NCBI GenBank assembly: GCA_025531455.1
Contig: JAMYHL010000018.1
Coordinates: 186,001-250,000 of the forward strand
DNA from: Apiotrichum sp. Y4204
Taxonomy: Eukaryota; Basidiomycota; Tremellomycetes; Trichosporonales; Trichosporonaceae
Direction of reading: 5' to 3'
Length of the DNA stretch: 64,000 nucleotides
Shown here: positions 45,374 through 57,334 of the stretch, one piece after another
Layout: every line of letters begins with the position of its first letter
Position numbering within the stretch: position 1 is the stretch's first letter
Notes under the pieces: model-generated
Database searches by the model: none
What the model was told of the DNA's origin: nothing
Seen by the model: only the letters and a program-made list of their open reading frames with translations
Position numbers and translations under genes: made by a program

Positions 45374-45379
45374 CACGTG
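45374..45379. promoter_or_regulatory. CACGTG E-box (2)
   Basis: CACGTG within GATCACGTGATAT is followed by a T run. Two E-boxes close together in a shared promoter suggest a bHLH factor, but this is inferred only from the words. Confidence 0.35.
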
Positions 45380-46038
45380 ATATTTTTTTGGTGACTGGTA
45401 GGGGCAGTGATGACGACGACGTCGACTCCATATCCGACTCCATATCCAAAGCTCCCAAGAGAAGCAGCCAGGCAGGAAAAAGAACACGCCGAGATTACGG
45501 TGCTCTCGGCACATCGGACCTCGGAGTCGGACAACGGAATTGCGCCGAGGACACTGTCAGTAGCAGCGTGCAGACTACGTACAGCCTGTACCTAATGCCT
45601 AAGGGTCTCAGTGTGCACACCTAAGGATCAGAGGTTTGGAAGCTGTTACAGGGCAGGGCCGTTCAAAGTCGAGGGATGACCCCGTTGTTGACGGCCGCGG
45701 TAGAAGTGACATGCTGCATCGCCATCCATTGGGTCCGTCCAGTCCGATGAATCAACGTCTGTCCCACCTTCGCATTCACTTTCGCCTTTTTCTGTTCTCT
45801 TCATTGTCAAAACACCATTGCTCACTTTCACACTGTTCATTCTCGTCGACATTATCCACCACCAACCGTGGGTGCTTGCCAATTCGCGACTACCCAGGCA
45901 TGCTCGGTTCGATATAAAGCCATTTCCTCGCCTCCACCCACAACGCCCACCGGAAATCACTTCCTCCTCGATCCTTCCTTTCCTTCGTCATCGACTCGAT
46001 CACTGGCGCTGCCGCCGCCTGCAGCTACAAGTTGCATC

Positions 46039-49000
46039 ATGCAGCATCCCCATCGTCATCATGACAATGCCGATGAGGGCGAGGAGCACCATCGTGTGTC
46101 CATTGCGTCGCTGCGATCAAAATTCGAGAGCCTCGCACACGGCGGCCGCCCCAGTTCACCGGCTGCCAAACCGGCACGGGCCGTATCACCCGCAACAACA
46201 GCGCCGGCGAACACAGCTGCGTCACCGATAGCAGTGCCCCCGCGAGTGTCGACGCCTACAATTCTTCCACCATCTCCTGTGACTCCGCAATCTGTGCCGG
46301 CTGAGCCATCGCGCCCATCTCCACAACCCGTGGCCTCAATTGTAAGTGTCTCATCCGACCACCAGGTTGTTGTTCCCATTCTCATGTGTGTATGCGGTTC
46401 TCAGCTAAATCACAGACTTCATCTTCGAGCAAGTCGGCGCCTGCGAAGGAGGGGATCACCTCAGCCTCGGCGACGGCAACGACGAGTATACATCTCGTGC
46501 ACTTGGGGAAGCCGGCTCCTCCACAGCCTCCGGCATCGAAGCCGCCAAGCTCGACGGGGTCCTCTCCGCCGCGTCACACCCAATCACTTCCACAGCCGTT
46601 GGCAGTGACCACCAGTTCGTCAAAGATTAAGGAGACCTCGAGAACGGTTAGCGCGAGCCCCGAGGAGGAGACGTTCAGCGGTGTGCAGGCGTTGCGACAG
46701 CGCTTTGCGCAGCCGTCACCGAGCAGACCGTCGCCACAGATTAACCCACACCGCGTGGAGAACGACACACTCCGACCAGCATCAAGTCCATTGAGACAGT
46801 CTCCGTCGTCGGATTCTGGACAGGAAGGACCGCCGTTATCCGCTCCCCCGAAGCCTACGCTCAACAAACCACCACCTCCCGCTGTGCCGATACAGCGTAG
46901 CCTCTCTCCGCTCTCCGCCGCTGCCAAGCCGAGACCACCAAAACCTCCGATATCGCGATCGAACTCACCGGCTCCACTGGAATCATCCCTCGCACCGGTA
47001 TCTCAGACACCGACGCGCTCCACATCGCCGTTACTTGGAAGCCGGCCAGCATCACAACCGCCAGTGAATGGCCGATCACAATTCACTTCCTCACCGGCCA
47101 CCTCGCGGTCTTCCTCCCCACTTCATCGCCCCCCACCACCTCCACCGCCTCGCCTTCCCTCACCCTCTCCATCCCCCTCGCCACTCGTCGAGCCAGGCAT
47201 GATTGCCGCCAAACCGCCGCTGCCGGTTCGGAAAGCCACCGAGGAGATTCTCGTTCAAGACGTTGTTCCCCCACCCATACCCGGAAACCGTCCGATGATT
47301 GCTTCTCCCGCTCCCGCAGCAGTTCCTCCTCCACCAGCATCTGCTCCACCAGCTGCCACTGCGAGTGCACCTCCGCCGCTTCCCCGGACACGGCGACCAA
47401 CTCTGACAGCGGAACCGGCGGAGCTCGCTGCTGTGACTCCACCTCCCCTCCCGAGAACAACTAGACCAGGCGACCCAGGATTGCCAACGAGGGCAGCACC
47501 GCCACCCCTTCCGCCAGCAAACAAGCGGCCAGCAGGGCTGCAGGATGTCGCTCCTCCTGCAGCACCTCTGCTGCCGCCATCGAGTTGGCGTCCAGGGGCG
47601 GTGCAAGCTGTCGCTCCGGCCACAGCGCCGGTCCTACCCCCACTGCCTGCGAGACGGGCATCTGTTACTGATGCTGCGCTGCCACCACCACCCGCCGCTC
47701 CTCCAATCGGCGGTCGGCTCCCTCCTCCAATCCTTGCCAGTGGTAAATCCCCGTCTAAAACCCCACTCGAAGGGCTGCAACGCCGGCCACGGTCCCAGAC
47801 GCAAACGGCTCCGCCTCGCCTTCCGGTCCGGCAGGCGACCCTCCCAACAACAGATACCGACAATTATCTCCCCCCACCGCCGCCTATGCGCAGCGCCGTG
47901 GCAGCTGCGGCCGCTGTAGCGCCGGTTGCCGCTAGCCAAACACCGCGTACCACTACGACCCTTGTGCGCAGCAACACGACATCAGTCACACTCCACCGAA
48001 ATGGAACAACGAGATCAACTGCGCCGTCACGCAATGGCATCGGTGGCGACTCTGACGACGATGACGATAGTGGAGGTGCATCACAGCCTTCGTCAATGGC
48101 ACAACGTCTCCTGGAAGAGCACCCGGATTCCACTCACGCAAATCGCCGCCCACCACAGTTCTCGCCAAATGTGAAGTTGCAATCTGCTCACTCAATTTCA
48201 TCGTTTGCGGTGCACGGTCGGTACGCATGTGTGGCCCACAATGCGGTCAAAGTATTCGACACCCAGATGGGCTGTGACACACCCATACTCGTCTTTGACC
48301 CCAAGGAGGTCGGCATGGAAACCCGAGTCAAGGAACCCCGAATCACCGCCATGGGCTTCCGTCCTGCGAGCCTACCGGAGCATGAGGGGCGGTACCTGTG
48401 GTGCGGAAACAAGGACGGCCACCTTTGGGAGCTCGACATTCAGACTGGCGATGTCACGTTTATCAAGACGTTCGCGCACAGCGGCGCGGTCACGCACATT
48501 ATGCGCTACCACTCGATAGTGGCGACACTCGACGAGGTCGGCAAGGTCCAGGTATGGGAGGACTGCGACAGCAATGGCGTCTTCAAGTTGACGCGCACGA
48601 TTCGTATCTCGGAGAAGGTCACGTTTGCCAAGCTCATCAAGGGCCAGTTGTGGACCGCGACGGCGCCAGCTGTGCGGTCCACGACGACTGTTGCTGGAGT
48701 ACGGGGGCCGACAGTGCGTGTGTATGACATATCCGCGCCAGGTACGGTACCGCCGCCCCTTATGGCACTCACCACCGAGTGGACTGGTGCCGCCACAAGC
48801 GCTACCATCATGCCACTCGAGGCCGACAGCGTGTACATCGGCCACGAGGGAGGGTTCGTGTCCCTCTGGTCTATTGTCGACAATCAACTGGTGTGTCAGC
48901 AGGTGTTCAAGGTTTCCTCCACGGACATTCTCGCGCTCGAGGGTGTGGGCGACCGTCTATGGGCTGGCAACCGGCGCGGTCAGATCCACGTCTGGAACCT

Positions 49001-50447
49001 AAGTGAGAAGCCGTGGCTGACCACGAATATTTGGACTGTGCATGAGTGAGTTACCTCTTTGGTGAATCCTAACTGTCAGCGAACGACCGATCAACACGTT
49101 GCTGGTTGACCCGTCGTCGATCGATACTACCAAACGCTTCATCCTGTGGTCGTGCTCGCGCGAGTCGCTACAGGCGTGGGACGGTCTGCTAGCCGTGGAT
49201 TGGATTGACAAGCAGATGGTCGAGCGGCAGCCGGACTATTGCGACTTTCGCGAGGTCCGGGTGCTGGTATGCTCGTGGAATATTGACAGCTGCAAGCCGG
49301 GTGATCTCATGGGGTCGCCGGAGAACGCGACATTCCTCGATCAGGTGTTGCAGAGTGTCAACTCGCCGGACATCATTGTCTTCGGCTTCCAGGAGGTCGT
49401 CCCCCTGACGGATAAAAAGTTGACAGCTAGTAAGTTACCCACCGATAGTCAGTCAACTCACGCCAGAAACCCTGTTGTTTGGCCACAAGGGCAAGGATGG
49501 CGGTGGCGCGACCAATGACCGCGTGTCGCAGCGGTATCAGGCGTGGGCGGACAAGCTCACACACGCGGTGCGCCTCGCGATGCCGCCCGAGTCGCCTTAC
49601 GTCAAGGTGCACTCGGAGCAGCTGGTCGGCCTCCTCAGCTGCATGTTTGTCAAGCAGTCGGAGCGGGAGGCGCTGCGTGATGTGAACATCACAACAGTGA
49701 AGCGGTGGGTAACAGAACTGTAGGGTACCCACTAACGGTAGCGGCATCGGAGGCATTTATGGCAACAAGGGCGCGATCGTGGCGCGCGTGGTCATGGACG
49801 ACACATCCATGTGCTTTATCAACGTTCATCTTGCCGCCGGACAGTCTCACCGCACGGCGCGGACGGCGGACCTAGCAGCGATCATGGAGGACAAGGCAAT
49901 CTTCCCCCCGGCGGACAAGCTTCCATACGTGAATGGAGGGAACGGAACGGCCATTCTCGATCATGAGATGGTGGTACTCAACGGCGACCTCAACTACCGC
50001 ATCGACCAACGGCGCGAGGTGGTGATTAGCAGCATCCAGTCTGGCGATCTGGAGTTTCTCCTCGAGCACGACCAGTTGCGCAAGGAGATGCGCGGCAACC
50101 ACGCGTTCCGCCTACGGAACTTCGCCGAGCCACCGATCGACTTCCCGCCGACATACAAGTACGACCCCGGGACGAACAACTACGACTCGAGCGACAAGCG
50201 GCGTATTCCCGCGTGGTGCGACCGCATCCTGTTCCTCAACAACCACCGCATTGAACCGCTCGCGTACGAGCGCTACGAGATCACCACATCAGATCACAAA
50301 CCCGTGTCTGCCGGCCTTGGGATGCAGGTCAAGCGCATCGATGCGCTGCGCATGCGCGAGACGCACAAGGAGGTCGTGGCGGCGTGGCACGAGCGTGAAG
50401 CTGAGATGCTTGCGAAAATCACCGAGGCGTATGCAACCTTGGTATAG
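46039..50447 (+). CDS. Inositol polyphosphate 5-phosphatase with Pro-rich and WD40-like N-terminal regions
   Basis: Exons 46039-46341, 46416-49045, 49080-49429, 49467-49704 and 49742-50447 give 1408 residues. Residues ~30-640 are Pro/Ser-rich with many PPPP runs, typical SH3 or profilin ligands. Residues ~690-1030 form a beta-propeller-like region (SFAVHGRYACVAHNAVKVFD, YLWCGNKDGHLWELDIQTGD, GDRLWAGNRRGQIHVWNLSE). The catalytic domain covers ~1037-1385 and has all signatures: LVCSWNIDSCKPGD, IIVFGFQEVVPL, GIYGNKGAI, FINVHLAAG, LNGDLNYRID, RRIPAWCDRILFL and TSDHKPVSA. It should remove the 5-phosphate from PI(4,5)P2 or soluble inositol phosphates at a membrane. A WD40-like propeller joined to a 5-phosphatase is also known from plant 5PTases. 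A longer start at 45868 is open, but I prefer 46039. Confidence 0.93.
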
Positions 50448-50556
50448 GGGTACAGCCGTATGTGGCTACCATGCTCATATCTCTATAGAATTGTACAGTA
50501 ACATGACACGACGACAATGATGGACATTAGAAGTTTGCTGGTGCTCGCTTTCTGGG

Positions 50557-51424
50557 TCATGCCCCCTTCTCGCGCTCCACTGGTAGCTCTGGCACCTGCG
50601 ACCCTGATGGTATCCGGGTCTTGCTCTCTGACCCAATCGCGTGTTCCTCATCCCCCTCGTAAGCGCGCAGCCTCGCCCTCAGTCCGGCATTCTCAGCCTG
50701 CAAGCGTTCAACATGCGCCGTCGCGCGATCAAGCTTCGCGAGGTCCTCCTCGTCCCACTCTCCGACACCTGTCGCGACTGTCGTGAGCGTTGATGTCGGA
50801 AAGACTTACCTCCGCCGACCTGAAGTTAGCCTCAGTCTCCAAGCTTCCCGGGATACAGGACTCACAAGCTTGACAATCCGCCACAGACGGAGGAGGACCA
50901 GCAGCCCGCCGACCTCGCCACTCGTGCCGCGCAACGTGACTTCGAGGACGACGGTAGTAACCACAACGACGGCGTCGAGGAGGTGTAGCAGAAAGTCTGG
51001 AGTCAGAATGGCCCATTTCATATAGCTCACGGTGCGCGCGGGGTTTCTTCAAGCCATAGTACCGTGGCCCAAACGCGAACAAGGCAGCAGGGATTTCGAG
51101 CAGGAACAGGCACGAGACCGCGAGACTGAAGTGTCCCAGGCGCGGGATCCATTCTGGTTCGTGAGGCGGACATTCTGTCGCAACCGCGTCTGGCGTCAGC
51201 AAGAGGTTTGTTAATGGCTATGACGCACGGTACGAGAGCTCGGCGAGGACGCATATTGCGTCTACTGCAATCTATCAAGTCAGCGTGAGGAGGCGGAAGA
51301 GGATTACGAGGAAGATGAGCGCCGCGTGTGTCCATTTGCTCTCTAGGAATGTGCGTGCACGGGCGCGCGCCCGCCCGAGGCGCGTCGTCGGCTGTGGGGA
51401 GGGGGTCGTGCTTCGTGAAGACAT
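50557..51424 (-). CDS. Voltage-gated proton channel (Hv1/HVCN1 family)
   Basis: This is a membrane protein made of a voltage-sensor domain only, which lets H+ out when the membrane is depolarised. Splicing five short introns gives 223 residues. S1 is HAALIFLIAVDAICVLAELS, with the Asp (about residue 43) in the place of the proton-selectivity aspartate. S2 is HFSLAVSCLFLLEIPAALFA with a conserved Glu, S3 is HLLDAVVVVTTVVLEVTLRG with Asp, and S4 is LLVLLRLWRIVKL, matching the RxWRxxR/K signature. A C-terminal coiled coil follows (LAKLDRATAHVERLQAENAG), as in dimeric Hv1. The start MSSRSTTPSPQPTTRLGRAR was chosen because it is the first ATG in frame with S1. The third S4 charge is Lys, not the Arg of the human channel. 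The gene converges with the 5-phosphatase gene. Confidence 0.9.
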
Positions 51425-51658
51425 TCAGTTGGTTGGGGGGTGTTGAGATAATCGCGTTCATGGAGAGCAGTATTAATGTCTCTGCTGGTGACTGCTGGTT
51501 GCTGTCATTTATCACTCCACCACTTCTCTGGCAATGTTTTTTTCGTGCTACGTCACTTTCAGTCCACGCCGGAGCATCAATTCTCCACGGAGTTTGTCAT
51601 CCATCACAGTGATCTTCATCAATCCTCATCCATGCATGCCGAGCCACTCTATCAATCT

Positions 51659-52901
51659 CTACTCGTCGTCGCTGTCCGCAAGGTCAACCGCGCCCTTGCC
51701 CTCGCCCTTCTCCTCTTCGGCCCAGCGGTTGCGATCCCGCTCCTCGCGCGAGTACTTGCTGACGTCCACGGCATCTCCATCCTCGTACAGCGCCTCGTCC
51801 GAGGTGGCCGACACCTTGGCGGTCTCGAACAGCTGCCGTCCCGATGGCCGGTCCCTGCGGCGCTTGAAGTCTTCCCTCTCTTTGGCGGGCAGCGCGCGAA
51901 TGCGGTCTTCCTCCTCCTTTGCGCGCTTCGCCGCCACCTCGCCGCGGTACTTTGCCCGCCACGCGAGATACAGTTCCGGAGTAAGCGGTGTGCCCCGCGT
52001 GCGCTCGGCCTCGGCCTCCTCGTACGCCTTGGCGCGCGCGTCGTCCTCAGCCTGCTCCTTCTGCTGCCGGTCGGCGATCAGCTCCGAAAGAGCTTCACGC
52101 GCGGCTGTCGCGATCGTGAATGTCATCGCCATGCCGAGAGACTCCTCTGCCTAATAGTGAAAAAAGGTAATCATAACCGAGCGAAACCGAGGGAAGAGTG
52201 GAGTCAAGTAGACGCGTGGTTGGATCGCGTGTGGGAATATGTATGAGCGTCAGTATGAGAACCACACACCCTACACAGCCCGAGCATCCTCTGAAAAGGA
52301 CACCACATCCGCTCACGGCTCCTTACTCGCCGCACTCACCACAATCCTCAGCTTCTCAAGCACGACCTCGGCCTCGCCCTCGCGCAGCTCGCCCTCTTCC
52401 TCGTCTTCGGGCGCCTCGAGCGCCATGTCAGGCACGACATCGGGGTATGTCGGCGGGTAGTCGACCACGAGCGTGAGGGTCACTGGCGTGTCAGAGCGGG
52501 TAGGGATAAAGTGCTCACGAGGGTGCCCATTCACCTCCTCCTCGGGCTGGACGGATATCCGCACCTGTGTGTCGGACACCTCTGGCGGTCAGTGCTGAGC
52601 TGGGGCCGGGCCTGGGGCTGGGGCTCGGTTCTCGGGGCCGAGGCGAGAGTAAAGTCGAGAGCTATCACAGCTGCGGAATGGTTGTCCCCAGCTCGTGCCC
52701 CCTACTTCATATCTCAATGTTCGCATCTTCCAGCTTCCCACAGTCTTGCGTGCCGCGTCGTCGCGGGACTCACTCTCCAGCTCATCCGGAAAGATACTCT
52801 CGAGCACCTGCCGTCAGCCCCGCTGCTGGAGTATGCGCGCTTCGCACCTCAAACTCCTCCTCGAGAATTGCCTGATGGTCTGCGGTCAGCTCAAAACCCA
52901 T
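51659..52901 (-). CDS. RWD-domain protein, Gir2/RWDD1 family
   Basis: Gir2 binds Gcn1 and the GTPase Rbg2 on ribosomes and dampens Gcn2 activation during amino-acid stress. The RWD domain starts MGFELTADHQAILEEEFEVL then ESIFPDELE, as in the family. It contains the diagnostic YPPTYPDVVP stretch, an acidic loop (EAPEDEEEGELREGEAE) and EKLRIVAEESLGMAMTFTIA. A charged helical tail follows (RAKYRGEVAAKRAKEEEDRI), ending in LADSDDE. Splice sites were set by frame: the AEESLGMAM exon requires the donor GTGAGT directly after LRIV. About five introns interrupt the N-terminal half, and the last exon is long. The role in general amino-acid control is from family knowledge. Confidence 0.88.
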
Positions 52902-54722
52902 CACTGTGAGCGGACGTACCTGCCATGGTGTCGGGGGTTGTGGGCTGTTGCAACAAGTCTTTCGGATGTCTGTGTGGAGGGTTGGACGTGCTCGAAGTCT
53001 GAGGTCGATGGGATATGGAGTTGGGGAATTTATTGGTGAGACCCAGTTAACATTCTGGATCCCCCAGGATATAAGGATATAAGGAAATAAGGAAATAAGG
53101 ACATAACGATCGTTGAAGGCATTACCCAGGGTTGGCGGCCTCGAGGATGTCGCGGATCGCGAGCACAGATTTGCGGGAACGTCCAGTGTTGCGAAACAGA
53201 GTTTCTGAATACAGCACTCCCTTTGCCTCGGTGCCACAATCGCTGACTGGCATCTGTTGCGACATCAGCGGTCTGGCTGCACAAGTCGCCAGAACGACAA
53301 TGCCAAACGATTCCATGGTGGCCTGTCTCCAAAGGCTTGGGATGGCCAATTTCCAGAACGTCTTTCGATCGGTATCGACAGTGCCCCGGGTCTCTCATGC
53401 AATGTTGTAATCAATGTTGAGAGCTTCATAGGATCATACTTGGTGCTGAGAAAGGTCTCCCTCTCTTGGGGGGTGCATTTTCCGCTGGCAATTGGAAGAC
53501 GATGGCCTGGACTGGCAAGGCCAGAACATCAGAATTGAAAGGTGCACAGCTTCGGGCCTTTGCGCCTCCGGAGCCTGAGAGATAAGGCCGAAGGTTCCTG
53601 GTCCGGCTGGTCCGAGCCACCACATTTGTCCCCAAGATATCCAAGATCCAAGTTTATCAGTGGATGACACCCACACCACATGTTGAGCATCAACGGGGCA
53701 AGGACACTTTTCAGACAGACTGACGATACGCCCACGGGTCGTTTGGCTGTTATTCCATTGGCCGGGGCAGTGGTACAAAGTAGTAGTGTATCGAAGCCTG
53801 GGATCAGGTCCACAGCCGCGGAAGACGTAAAAAGCCGTAAACAGGCGTTGGCGGGAAGACTAGGCGCACGACGCGCACGAATAGTGGGCCCAGTCCGGCT
53901 CTTCTCTAATGTCCGTTCCTTCCCCTTCCCCCCCCCCCCCCCTCCCCATTCACGAACAAGACTTAGCTCACAAACACGAGGGGGGATATTGGCATCAGCA
54001 GCTCTGCAGCACAGCTACAGTAAACTTGCCGATCAGTCAGCTACACACACTTCCAGCTCGAATTTACACCTCATCCCTCGAACTCAAGCTCCAAGCTCAG
54101 CTCCGGAATCGGAACGGGGAGGCACGCGCGTCTGGGGTTCGCCTTTGGGTGTGTGGCGTTAACGTCATGCGAGGTCCGCCAGGGTGCCCCGGCCGCGTTT
54201 CATCCCTCGTTCTGACATGTAGGAGCGCACGTACCAGGGTGGGCACCCCTCCCGCCGCGGCTGGAGATCTGGGTATCAGGCCCAAGGCGCGGTCACTGTA
54301 CAGTATGCGTACTCCCGGCCCGACGCCATGCTGGGCAATACCCCAAGGCGAACAGCTGTGACTTCGAGCGCAAAGATGGATGGCCAAGAGCACTCGTGCT
54401 TCTCAACTGTGGCCTCGGGGCTTGGCACCTCTGTCTAGACTGTGGTCTTCGTACTCGTACTGTAGAGCTTGTTGGTGCTGGGATCTCGGTCACGATTTTG
54501 GTGTTGTCCATTCTTCGACAGTCTTCATTTCATTTGGTAGTGTTGTACTTGGAACGACTCGCCGCCCACCACACAGTCTGCGTTTCTGTTCGCCACATCC
54601 CCAGTTCGTCGTCACGGCCACGATCTCCAAGTCCCCAGCTCCCATCAATAAAGTCTGTCTCGTTCCGCAACTGGAGCACGACCTCTAGCTTCGCGTCGCC
54701 CGACACGAAGGCCGTCACCACG
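52902..54722. other. Intergenic, no supported gene; contains an 8-bp repeat and a poly-C run
   Basis: The left ~150 nt are the RWD-protein promoter. A short AGGATATA-type repeat lies at 53066-53105, and a poly-C/CT tract of about 14 nt near 53930. The right end (54400-54722) is pyrimidine-rich and is probably the leader of the next gene. Open frames here have no recognised family. Confidence 0.5.
53066..53105. repeat. 8-bp tandem repeat (AGGATATA/AGGAAATA)n
   Basis: Five units of 8 bp lie in a row, with variants AGGATATA, AGGAAATA and AGGACATA. Confidence 0.85.
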
Positions 54723-56029
54723 ATGGACGCAGGAATGACAGCCTTAGGCCAGCCAGGCGGACTGGCAACCGCGACCGCTAGGAACGGTCAGAACGTCTGT
54801 GAGTACGGCGGCCAGAATAGACGAGTGCCACATCAAACCTATCCCTTTGCGCCACTGCGTCAAGCTCACTCCAGACCCGACGACCTTCCCTTCATCTTTC
54901 CCCCTCGGTCATTTGAATAAGGCAAGCCCGATCAAGGGCAAGGGGTATGCGTTCTTCAAGAATGCGGTGACGGACAAGTGTGAGTGTGTGGCTGCCAGCC
55001 GATGCAGTTGGCCGACATGATGGCTCTCGGAAGCGCCACTGACTCGCAGTGGTCATTTTCTTTATCGCATTCGCTGTCTGCGGTGCATTCATGTTTGTCC
55101 TCCTGGCATGTACGTTCCGCATTGAGGCGGGCAAGAAGCGGGAGGACACCATGATCTCGGAGGCGACGCATGGCTCGGAACACAAGCACCCGTCACTGGC
55201 GATGCGTGGTCCGGCTCCCGTCTCAACACCACCAGAAAACAGGTATCTGATGCCCGGGACACACTCTCGGGCAGGCAGCGTCGCGTCTTCCGTGGGGTCC
55301 ACCAGCACCGTTTCCACCACTGTCAACGGATACCTCGCTCCTCCGCCCCGGCACACCCCGAGAGCGATGTATTCCTTGCCAGCGGGAGCTGGGAGCGGGT
55401 CGACATTTTCCTCCACTTCGACGACAGCCTCGATGAACCCCTATCACCAGCAGTATTACAGCGTGAACACAGCGCAATTTCGACCTCGGTACAATCAGTA
55501 CCACGGACCGCCGCCACCGCTGCCCCAGCAGCGCCCACAGCTTCTTGCGCCACCTCCGCGTGTGGACCGCAGGCGGCGAGCCCCGGCCTGGAGGGGACCA
55601 GGTTACCCCGGCTTACCCTCACAGCAGCCTCCCGGCGCTTTCCGTCCACCGCGTCCGCCAGCCCAACCGCGGCTCCAAGCTCCGCAACCTCGACCATACC
55701 CTCAGCAGATTGCGTTTACCTCGCAGCCACAATCTCAGCAACCACACGCGGCAGTCGTTTCCCCGCCACCACAAGCTCAGCAGCCGCACTCTGCATTCGG
55801 TCAGCCCCGGCCACCACCAGCCCAGCCGGCCTATCCCACGATTCCCGGACCGCCGACCTCCCAGAGCCAACAGGCTACCGTAGTGCGAAGCGCCTCCCAA
55901 AGCAGTGTACCCATGCCGCCCCCCACGCTGACAGCCGGCCCACATGCCGCCCTCGCTGCTCCTCCAGATGCGCCGTTCAGTCCCACATCGCCACCCACAC
56001 ACACCGGGACACCGCTCTGGGCCCAGTAA
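54723..56029 (+). CDS. Single-pass membrane protein with Pro/Gln-rich cytosolic tail
   Basis: Exons 54723-54798, 54875-54979 and 55050-56029 give 386 residues, with split codons restoring the frame at both junctions. The short N-terminal part (MDAGMTALGQPGGLATATAR) has no signal peptide. One hydrophobic helix follows at about residues 62-84 (VIFFIAFAVCGAFMFVLLAC) with a basic flank (TFRIEAGKKRED). The remaining ~300 residues are Ser/Thr-rich and then Pro/Gln/Ala-rich (many QPR, PQ and PPP words), suggesting a disordered cytosolic tail that binds SH3 or WW domains. I do not recognise a family. The layout parallels the protein at 37377-39406, but they share no clear sequence similarity outside composition. 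Confidence 0.8.
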
Positions 56030-57334
56030 GATCTATATCGGACACTTGCCGCCAAGACGGCCGAGACATTGCATACGCGTCTGTAGAATGTTGTAGATTA
56101 TTGTAGTGTTGTATGATTCACTTGGCGTATGGCGGTGTTGCGACATCTCGTATTGGTTCAGGCGTTTCATTCAGGGTGAACCTGCAACTACTGCGTGCAG
56201 GTCGTGGGAACTTCTGAACATCCCCCCTTGCTGCCGTGATGTGCAGACAGGCCACGGCGCCCTGCCTGTAGTAACATGACTCCTATAGAGAATCGGGTGT
56301 CACCAGCTGACATGTGTGACACACAATGACATCCCGGTCGGGCGTCGGGGAGTCACTCTTGATGTCGGCTGAGAGGGACAAAGACGCGTCTACAATGCGA
56401 CGATCTCTCTCGATCATCCACTCCCAGTTTTCTATGCATACTTCGGACGATCTGCAGATCTGCATAGCTGCAGATCCACCGTTTGCATGCATCCACAGCT
56501 CCACGGGTACTTGGGCTGCCACATGCCACAATGTGTCGCCAACCTCCACCCCGGTGGCGAGGGGCTGTTTGGCTCTACGGGCGTACGGGTCTCAAAGCTC
56601 AAAGTTTAAAGGTATTTTCAGTGCAGTTCATTGTTTCTTCCGATGCCATTTACACCATCACGCACCAACCTCCCCAATAAACCCGCGGCCATGCTGTATC
56701 CATCCGGGGCACCAGACAGACAAGGTCGACAACCATGGACCCTTGGGAAGTAATATACATGGTCGTGTGCCTCGGAGTGTGTGTCGCCCAAAAGTCGGAC
56801 ATTGGGTGAGAGTGGTCGGAAGAAGGGGGGGTTACAGGGTGCTACCGTGCAGACTCTGATTCTGGCTTCTCGATTGTCTTTGAGCTCCAATGACTCTGAC
56901 GCTCCATCAACATCTTTCTCTCGCACTCAAACTCGTTTCTTCTCATGAGAGCGTTCCAGTGATTACCAAACATGTTCGAAGAAGACGACACAGGAACACC
57001 CACAGCTGAATCCCCTCTGCTGGCGCCTTTGTTCTCCGTAGTGATGAGGCCGCGATGTGTGTGTGTCTCAAACCTCTACACACGCCGCGACAACCGCGTC
57101 CTTTGTTTGCCGCCCCGCTGACTCCGGACACGGTGCAAAGGTGCAACTCTTAAGATACCGACAACATGTCCTTCTCACCACCATCCACTCACTTCTTACC
57201 ATCCACCTCTTCTGCGCTCTAGTTACTACAGCCAACCCACATACCTGGGGTATCATCGCCCCCGTATCTTGCAGCTACAATTGCACTACCATCCTCTACT
57301 CCTATCGCAGCCTGGCGGGCCTCATCGGTGACCA
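56030..57334. other. Intergenic, no supported gene; leader of the giant gene at the right end
   Basis: A palindromic stretch around GATCTGCAGATCTGCATAGC lies at 56448-56475. No frame with recognisable content or splicing was found. The last 150-200 nt should hold the promoter of the giant gene. Confidence 0.5.

Larger units (their letters stand above)
45128..46038. other. Divergent promoter interval between NAA15 and the 5-phosphatase gene
   Basis: Apart from two CACGTG sites and a T run near 45383, it carries no coding frame I trust. The last ~300 nt are pyrimidine-rich, like other 5' leaders here. Confidence 0.5.
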
